Assembly: GCA_039602395.1 (NCBI GenBank)
Contig: JBCNJP010000013.1
Coordinates: forward strand, 20,076,940 to 20,140,939
Length of the DNA: 64,000 nt
Source: Deinandra increscens subsp. villosa
Lineage: Eukaryota; Streptophyta; Magnoliopsida; Asterales; Asteraceae
Direction: 5' to 3'
The first letter of the stretch is position 1. Each line of letters starts with the position of its first letter. The notes beneath the pieces are model-generated. The model saw nothing but the letters and a program-made list of their open reading frames with translations, was not told the DNA's origin and searched no databases. This document shows, in pieces, positions 57,274 through 64,000 of the stretch. Both the position numbers and the translations under genes were made by a program.

Positions 57274-58286
57274 GACTATATACTACCAACAGCCACACTT
57301 ATGTACAATACATGTAGCCCTTGTCACCCTTTAGCCACACTTATTACGCCAAAATGAGTGACTAAAACAACCCTTTAGCCACATTTTTTCCAAATACACG
57401 TGGCTAAAACACATACATATGTGACTATATAATACAAACGACCGTAATTTTGATATTTTAACGTGGTCGTTGCCACCCTCTATCCACACTTATTAGGACA
57501 AAATGTCTAATTGCAACAACCCTTTAGCCACGTTTTTTCTAATACATGTGGCTAAAACACAAATATATGTGATTATATAATACCAGCGGCTACACTTTTT
57601 ATATTTTAACGTGGCTGTTGCCACCCTTTAGCCACACTTATTGCAACAAAATGTGTGACTAAACCAACCCTTTAGCCACGTTTTTTTCCAAATACACGTG
57701 GCTAAAAGACATATATATCTGACTATATAATACCAATGACCACACTTTTGATATTTTAACGTGGCCGTTGCCACCCTTTAGCCACACTTATTGGGACAAA
57801 ATGCCTGATAACAACAACCCTTCAGCCACTGTAATACATGTGGCTAAAACACAAATATATGTGACTATATAATACTAACGGCCACACTTTTGATAGTTTA
57901 ACGTGATTGTTGCCACCCTTTAGCCACACTTATTGGGACAAAATGTCTGGTTGCAACAACCCTTTAGCCATGTTTTTTTCTAATGCATGTGGCTAAACAC
58001 ACAAATATATGTGACTATATAATACCAACGACCAAATAAAAAAACACACGTGGCCGTTGGGAACCTTTAGCCACACTTATTCGAAAGAAATATTGGATTA
58101 CAACAATAAATATTGGTATCCTTCAGCCACACTTTTAGGAGGCTTTAGCCATTAATATTTTAACATTGCCGTATCATACATACGATGACGGGACCTTTGG
58201 TCTCGTTTGAAATGGAAGGAAAAAGACGTGGCCAAAGACCTACGACCACGTTTTTTACGTGGCGAAAGCCTCTTTTTGACGCAGTG
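57036..58286. mobile_element. CACTA-like element with ~150-bp repeats, copy 2
   Basis: Counterpart of 38114-39366 with scattered single-base differences (for example ACGTGGTCG for ACATGGTCG). AAT flanks are conserved on both sides. Confidence 0.5.
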
Positions 58287-58971
58287 AATGTAAAACAGAT
58301 ATGTTGGGTCTGATAAACCATGCCCGAGCTAGTCGCTCTAGGCTCTGCTTGCCCTTCGGGGGGAGAGGAACATGTATTATGTTGTCCAAATTTGGGGTCG
58401 TGCTCAACATCATAGAATGGCCGAAAGACAAAATCTTAAATCTGTCAGGAATAGAGGTCATGAGTCCTATGGGTTTACAAATAAAGTGGACTAGCTATCC
58501 CAAGTATATAAAATTCTATTTAACTCTTATCTTTTCGGGACATGCTATTCTTGCTAGGGTTACGCCTCGTTGAGGATAATTGGTTAACTTATTGTTTTTA
58601 GATAAATGTTATTTATCTGCTCATTTAACTCCGTGAATTCACTAACCCAGTTGACACTTTACACGTTTCTTCTCAGCTCCTTAGGAGAGCTAACGAGCAC
58701 GTTAGGATCATATTTTGATTCTCGAATGCATGGTTGTTAAACTGTTATTGTCTTTTGCTGCAATGGGCGAAAAACAATTTAACTTGGTCTGTTTTTAATT
58801 CGCTTTCCACAACTCTAATAAACTTGTTTAAAAACTCTGGACTGTTAAAGTTAGGGTTTGAAATGTTTTGAAACTACATATAAGAATTTTCTTTGTGTCT
58901 GATGACTGAGATCCGGTCGGTTATGCCTCCATTGTAGTGATACTCCGCAAGTGGATTTTGGAGGTGTGACA
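58287..58971 (+). mobile_element. Gypsy LTR 3' part, plus strand
   Basis: Runs to GGAGGTGTGACA, a gypsy-type U5 end, followed at once by a PBS-like sequence. It is therefore the 5' LTR of a plus-strand element. From 58644 on it is no longer duplicated. The LTR's left end is not resolved; the CACTA-like element may have inserted into it. Confidence 0.6.
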
Positions 58972-58974
58972 GAT

Positions 58975-58987
58975 ATGTATCAGAGCC
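58975..58987 (+). other. Degenerate primer binding site
   Basis: ATGTATCAGAGCC against the usual TGGTATCAGAGCC, 3 bases after the LTR end. Good position, two mismatches. Confidence 0.75.
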
Positions 58988-59241
58988 ATCAGCCATAATG
59001 AACTTAGGATTTGCATTAGATCCAACTATGTCTAGAGTCGGTTAGATGCACATATACGTGATTGGCCTATCTTACTATATTTGTATATGAGTATATGTAT
59101 ATGCTATTCTGATTATCTCTTGGTATCGCTGTCTATATCTCTCTCTCACAGCTACCTTCCGTGGTGCTAGTTTGAGTTAACTGATTGGTTATTCAAAAAG
59201 TATCTACTCACTAGAATATACATGGAATGTATATTGCATAT

Positions 59242-59460
59242 ATGACTTCGGACGACACATCATCAACATCTTTTGCATCAACTTCATCCAAGGGAAAAGT
59301 GAAGTGAGTCACGGATAAGGCCGGTCCATCAACACCTGTTCGACTAGGAGGCGTTGGACTCCGGTGATAGGGGTGGGACATTCTGGCCTGTCGGGGTGGA
59401 ACTCGAACCTTAGAAACGGAAAAAACTGAAAAAATCGACAAACCGGGAGATGCGTATACA
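59242..59460 (+). pseudogene. Decayed pre-gag ORF of the plus-strand gypsy element
   Basis: An ATG at 59242 opens MTSDDTSSTSFASTSSKGK and stops at 59305-59307. The same frame continues with KAGPSTPVRLGG to further stops (TGA, TAG). The position after a PBS and the Ser/Thr/Pro-rich start (MTSD here, MASD there) match the pre-gag ORF at 2811-3815. Similarity is otherwise weak. No gag follows. Confidence 0.4.
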
Positions 59461-60813
59461 GGCGTAGTATGTCAATTAATGTATTAAAAGAGTCTGGTAG
59501 CCTTAAAACACTTCACAAACATCACACACAAGTTGGAGTCTCGAAACATTGGTGATAAACTGAAAGCTGTTATGTGTCGTGAACTACTTGCAAACTGATA
59601 CATGAATTTAATTGCGTAATTATAAATTGTTATATGACATGTTGATACTTGATTTTATTGTATTCGATGTAATAGAAACAATTGTAAATAGAGGAAAAGC
59701 CAAATCATTGAAAACCGTGACCAAAACATCAAAAAAACATGAAAAGTCAACAAAAGTCAAAGGGGTTGTCAGGCGGAGGCTCTAGGTGTATCGCCTAGAG
59801 CAACCTAAGGCTCCAATCGATACGTTTGGGACTGTTTTTTCAGCGGAAACCCTAATTTGCACTATTTAAGCACAATTAGCCCCCACCACCTCATATTATA
59901 GCCCCCAAACGACTAAAAACACTCTTAAGGTCTAGTTTTGAGTTCTTGCACCAAGAATCATCATCTTGATCAAATTTCTTTGAAGATCCAAGTCCTGTTT
60001 CATCCTAGTTTCATCGTAGATCACCGGTATGTGTTTCTTTTTTGATTTCTTGCCAAAAAGCTCCAAGCTTTAACCTTTATGTTAGATCTAGAGTTGCATG
60101 ATGATGATTCCATGAGTAGATCTAGGGCTTATATTGATAAAGTTTGCATCTTTGAAGTAAAAGTCTCTTTGTGATGGTAAATATGATCCATGCATAGATC
60201 TAGGGTTTTTTGATGTTGCTTGCAAGTAACGATCCAATTTTTATGCATGAATTGTTATGGATGCTTGATAATGGTAGATCTAGTGTTGCTATACAATAAA
60301 GCCATGAACTTTACCTGAGATCTATGATAAAAACCCGGTTTTGGTAGTCACGCATGCTAGATTTTGAATAAAGGTGCTTGTTTTGTGTTAGATCTTGTAT
60401 AAAGTTGCATGATTCACGTAAATGGATGCATGAGGGATTATAAAGTTGCAAACTTGATATTGAAATGCATGTGGAATAATGTATAGAAATTATTTACGTC
60501 AATTTTGCATGTAAATGGCTTATTATGGTAAGATGATGTGCATGCATGTAATTAGGAACTCATGGTATGGCTTGAAATGCGCTAATTGAGAATCTTTGTG
60601 TCTTAACATAAGATGATGATATGGTTTTATCATGAAATTTACTCACATGTAGTAAATATATAATTACTGAAAAATAAATAACTATGTCAATGCATGTGTA
60701 TGATCACGCAATTGCCTGGCTATGTGTTCGCATACTATTAGTCTAATTAATTATGATTATGAGTTATACTTATATACAAGTCCTAAGTATCCCGTCTTGA
60801 TGGGAATGATAAG
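59461..60813 (+). mobile_element. LTR-leader-like sequence, plus strand
   Basis: A TATA-like CTATTTAAGCAC (about 59861) is followed by a transcript-leader-like region and a donor-like CACCGGTATGTG (about 60020). Repeated 'GATCTAGGG' segments follow. This resembles U3-R-leader of a gypsy LTR. No boundary is visible on its left; on the right it is cut by the LTR at 60814. Confidence 0.4.
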
Positions 60814-62343
60814 TGTCACACCCCGATGTTTCCGATTACGTGGGCGTGTGACGTCATGGGGTCATAGTCGTGGTTACGAGGAACGACCTCTAACAGTTTC
60901 ATTTTATGTTTAAAGATCAAATAGTTATTAAAGTTGCAGCGGAATTCATAAACGATGATAATATGTTACAATACTGGAAAAGATGAAATACGATAAATAT
61001 TACGAGTGTTCATGATTTTATTTAATAAAAAGGAACGACCATGACACCATTCCTAAAGCAGGTCCTAATAGTTGATAGACTTCCCATTTGCATGCCGAGA
61101 GCGGTTTTCATTTACCTGAGAAATACATGAGTTTGAAAACAAGGTCAACATAAAGTTGGTGAGTTCACAGGTTTAGGACTCTACAAAATGTATTTGTAAA
61201 ACGTTGCAGATATACAAGATATTATAAAGGTTACTCGTTGTTTCATTGATCTACTTGTTCCTTGATTTCAAACACTAACAGATTTACCCATCGATGGTAA
61301 CTTCCCCTAAGAAATACCAATGGCATAGAATAACTGACATGTACCCCCAGACTGGTTACCGGTGAGTCAGAACTGGAGCGACCAGCTAGGGCAGGGTTGT
61401 CAACCCAAATAGATCTATTCACTAGTCATCGTTTCGTTACAGGAATTAATTGAAATCAATTGATGATGGGATTTGTAGCAATATGTTATTAGCAAATTAC
61501 TATGAAGGGGTATGAAAGAACAGATAATCAATAGCGTAACAGTAATACCATAATATCAAGTAAAAAGATTTGTTTGATCATAATTTCTCCCCCAAAAGTA
61601 TAAAACAATTTATAAAGGAAAGGGGCCGTGAAACTCACCTCTTACAGGTGAATGATGATGAAAAACTGATACGAGCTGTGGTCGACTGATGTCCTAATAA
61701 TAATAGAACAAGTCTCAGGTCTTGATTTGATTGGTTAACGTTCTGGTTAACCAATGAGTTGGGTCGAGTCTTGACAATTCGTTTCTGTTTGTATGTTGGC
61801 AGTTATCCGTTTTGAAAAGATGTATTTTGAAGTACTTTTTGAAGGTTCGATCGACTTATGTAATAGATGAAAGTTATAAAACAAACTTTTAAGTATATGT
61901 ATATACATAGTTAGATATTTTAATATATACCTAAATATATATTTTCAAGCCATCTTTATTTATTTGACGAGATAAATAAGATATTGTAATATATAATTAT
62001 TCGTCCATCCAAAATAAAGATTAAATTTGAATCTTGTTAGATTAAATATACCGTGAAAGGAACGGTGAGTTAGGGCATGTTGGACCGCGATCGAAATTTA
62101 TAAATGGTTGGTAATAGTATGTCTTTATTTGCAGACTTTCCCTAAATATTGATGTGAGTATATAAAAAGGTTTTTGTATATTTAAAATGCATTTTATTGA
62201 AAGTGGTAACATCATATGTTTGGTTTTTAAACCAACACTTAAGGGTGATCTAAACGGTATAGAGAATGTAAATAAATATTTATACTATGATAACGTCCTT
62301 AGCCTCTTAACTTTACAAAAATAATAATTCGCATGGCGGTTAG

Positions 62344-62382
<39 letters not shown>

Positions 62383-63288
62383 ATATATATATATATATTC
62401 TGAGTTAGGTCCGACCTCTGGTCGTCTTTTTAATCCACGTATCTTTATATCATTTTCAGTCGTTAGTCCGCGGGTTGTTAGGATATATTTCCAAACGGGT
62501 GTTGTCTCTAAACTGCGTATGTCCATTGTTCCCAAATCAATTCACCAGGTTCGTTAAATAAATATCAGGATATTTAATACTTAATCATATTTACTTGTTT
62601 CAATCCGAACGATGTTAGTTATATAAGTAAATATAACCTATTTATATTTTGATCGTTTTAAGTCGTTATACCGACCAAAGTGTTAATTTGTATTCAAACC
62701 ACCAATATACCAACTAAATAAGTCTCGTGAGTCGATCGAAACCCGAAGGCGCCACCTTTGTAGTAACAAACGGGTGTTTACCAAACCGAAATGTTATCAT
62801 TTTATGTGGGTTTTTAACCCGAACGGAACCGAACTAGCTATCAAGACTCGAGGATTATCATTGGTTAATTGGTTACGTAAACATGAAATGAGGGGATTCA
62901 CGAGCCTTACCGTGGCGGTAGCGGTGATCGCGAGTGGTGGTGATCGGGTGGCAGCAGCGGCGGGGGACGGCGGCAGCAGCGGGGACGGCAGCAGCAGCGG
63001 CGAGAGATGATGATGGTGAGGATGATCGGAGGTGGTGAGGACGGTGGCGGTGGCGTCGGATGTCGAGAGGGAGAGTGGGAGGTGGTGGTGATCGGTCGTT
63101 TGTGGGGGGGGGGGTTCGTCGAGGGTGGTGACGACGGTGAGGGTGGTGTCGGGTGGCAGAGGCGTAGGTGGTGGTGGATGGTGGCGTCGATGATGGGTGG
63201 TGGCGTGGTTGGCGGAGGTGGCGACGGGAGAGAGGAGTCGGGGAGGGAAGAGGAGGAGCGACGGGGTGGAGCGACGGGGTGGGGTGGT
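60814..63288 (-). mobile_element. Gypsy LTR (R-U5 part), minus strand, same family as left edge
   Basis: Starts TGTCACACCCCGATGTTTCC, as at 4071, and matches that LTR closely over the comparable ~150 bases. No PBS lies to its left, so it is a 3' LTR (or solo LTR) in minus orientation, agreeing with pol on its right. The right part (about 62880-63288) is GC-rich leader-like sequence in minus sense with a donor-like CACGGTAAGGC. No U3, TATA box or LTR start is found before the integrase begins at 63289, so the LTR is truncated. Confidence 0.7.
62344..62398. repeat. (TA)n microsatellite
   Basis: About 50 bases of TA repeats inside the minus-strand LTR, with one interruption (ATCACA). Confidence 0.9.
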
Positions 63289-64000
63289 TACTATTACCCA
63301 AATAGCATTGCATCCAGATCTTGCTCTTGGCAATTTGGTGATGAAATCCATAGATATCTCTTCCCACTTCCACTGGGGAATCTTTGGCTGGGTTAATAAT
63401 CCAGAGGGTTTTTGGTATTCTGCCTTAACCTTTGAGCACGTTAAGCATTTTCCCACGTAGGTGGCAACTTCGGCCTTCATGTTGGGCCACCAGAACTGAT
63501 CCTTCAGTCCGTGGTACATTTTATCCGCTCCTGGATGAATGGAGTATCTGGATTTGTGTGCTTCGTCGAATACTAGCTTCCGCAACCCGCCAAAGTTTGG
63601 TACCCATAGTCTTTCCATGAAGTACCTAGTACCATCGGGTTTTTCTACCAGTTGTTTCTCCATGCCACGTAATCCTTCTTCTTTCAAGTTTTCTTCCTTG
63701 AGGGCTTCAACTTGGGCATCACGAACTTGTGACGTGAGGTTGGAGCGAATGATCATGTTCAGGGCTCGTACTCGAAGCGGTTTTACTCGTTCCTTCCGAC
63801 TTAAGGCATCCGCTACAACGTTAGCCTTGCCTGGGTGGTAGCGGATCTCACACTCGTAGTCGTTAAGTAATTCAACCCAGCGTCGTTGTCTCATATTCAA
63901 TTCTTTTTTATCAAAGATGTGCTGGAGGCTTTTGTGATCAGTGAATATGGTGCACTTTGTTCCGTAAAGATAGTGTCTCCAGATTTTTAGTGCGAAGACG
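63289..64000 (-). pseudogene. pol: Gypsy RNase H and integrase fragment, cut in the integrase core
   Basis: From the right edge the minus strand encodes the RNase H end (TDHKSLQHIF, DALSRKER), then the integrase zinc-binding region (H-x-H in HKSRYSIHPG, C-x2-C in CLTCSKVK) and the start of the catalytic core with its first Asp (WEEISMDFITKLP). Similarity stops after AIWVIV at 63289. The frame stays open by chance through LTR leader sequence to 62797 as Pro/Thr/His-rich low complexity. The second Asp, the Glu, the integrase C-terminus and any chromodomain are missing. It matches the Tekay/Del type at the left edge. Confidence 0.88.

Larger units (their letters stand above)
40224..58643 (+). 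repeat. Second copy of 21167-39723 (direct, near-identical)
   Basis: Colinear copy. Offsets are 19,057 at the start, 19,133 after the 76-bp deletion of copy 1, 18,900 through the accessory ORFs and 3' LTR, and 18,920 near the end. It spans retrotransposon and unrelated neighbouring sequence alike, so it is not two insertions of one element. It most likely represents an unmerged contig overlap or alternative haplotype. Confidence 0.97.

Noticed and set aside
40224..58643. Genuine recent tandem duplication
   Set aside because: Possible, but the match begins and ends exactly at a placeholder gap, so an assembly overlap is the simpler reading. Kept only as the alternative.
62873..63460. Plus- and minus-strand Gly- or Pro-rich frames
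   Set aside because: Caused by GGTGGCG-type low-complexity LTR leader sequence, not genes.

Overview
This is plant nuclear DNA made almost entirely of transposable elements. I see no tRNA, rRNA, CRISPR array, bacterial operon or intact host gene. The organism is a flowering plant. The LTR ends and retrotransposon types look like those of the daisy family (Asteraceae), but that is recognition from memory, not proof.

Layout. 1-4225: minus-strand Ty3/gypsy element (Tekay/Del-like chromovirus) with an uninterrupted gag-pol frame running off the left edge, an extra pre-gag ORF, a primer binding site and part of its 5' LTR. 4226-4725: 500-N gap. 4726-7450: relic of a retroelement accessory gene (minus strand) with a 1-kb array of ~10-bp repeats upstream of it. 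7805-10750: scattered exon-like pieces of a decayed gene, split by a hAT-like DNA transposon. 10908-34036: one long gypsy LTR (plus strand) carrying a 281-bp MITE and split by a 19-kb Ty1/copia Sirevirus. That Sirevirus (14227-33281) has two LTRs, a 5-bp target duplication, PBS, gag, a broken pol, and downstream of pol a second transcription-unit-like module: a U3-like motif array, TATA box, long leader and broken accessory ORFs. 34037-39723: reverse-oriented LTR-like sequence, a short copia LTR, a GC-rich leader-like block, a CACTA-like element with ~150-bp repeats, and the start of another gypsy LTR. 39724-40223: second 500-N gap.

40224-58643 repeats 21167-39723 almost base for base. The match begins at the first base after the gap, and its partner ends at the last base before it. 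This looks more like two unmerged overlapping contigs (probably two haplotypes) than a biological tandem duplication. The copies differ by a 372-bp MITE with a 9-bp target duplication (copy 1 only), a 76-bp deletion in pol (copy 1 only), two extra stops (copy 1) and a cluster of small indels.

58644-64000: end of that gypsy LTR, a degenerate PBS and a decayed pre-gag ORF; another LTR-leader-like block; then a minus-strand LTR of the same family as the left-edge element, joined abruptly to the middle of an integrase gene whose RNase H part runs off the right edge.

The most interesting system is the Sirevirus accessory module: an LTR U3-like promoter region placed inside the element, ahead of a post-pol ORF that starts exactly at a splice-acceptor-like site. 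A relative of its protein is present in the unrelated-looking relic at 4726-5675, also next to a short-motif array.
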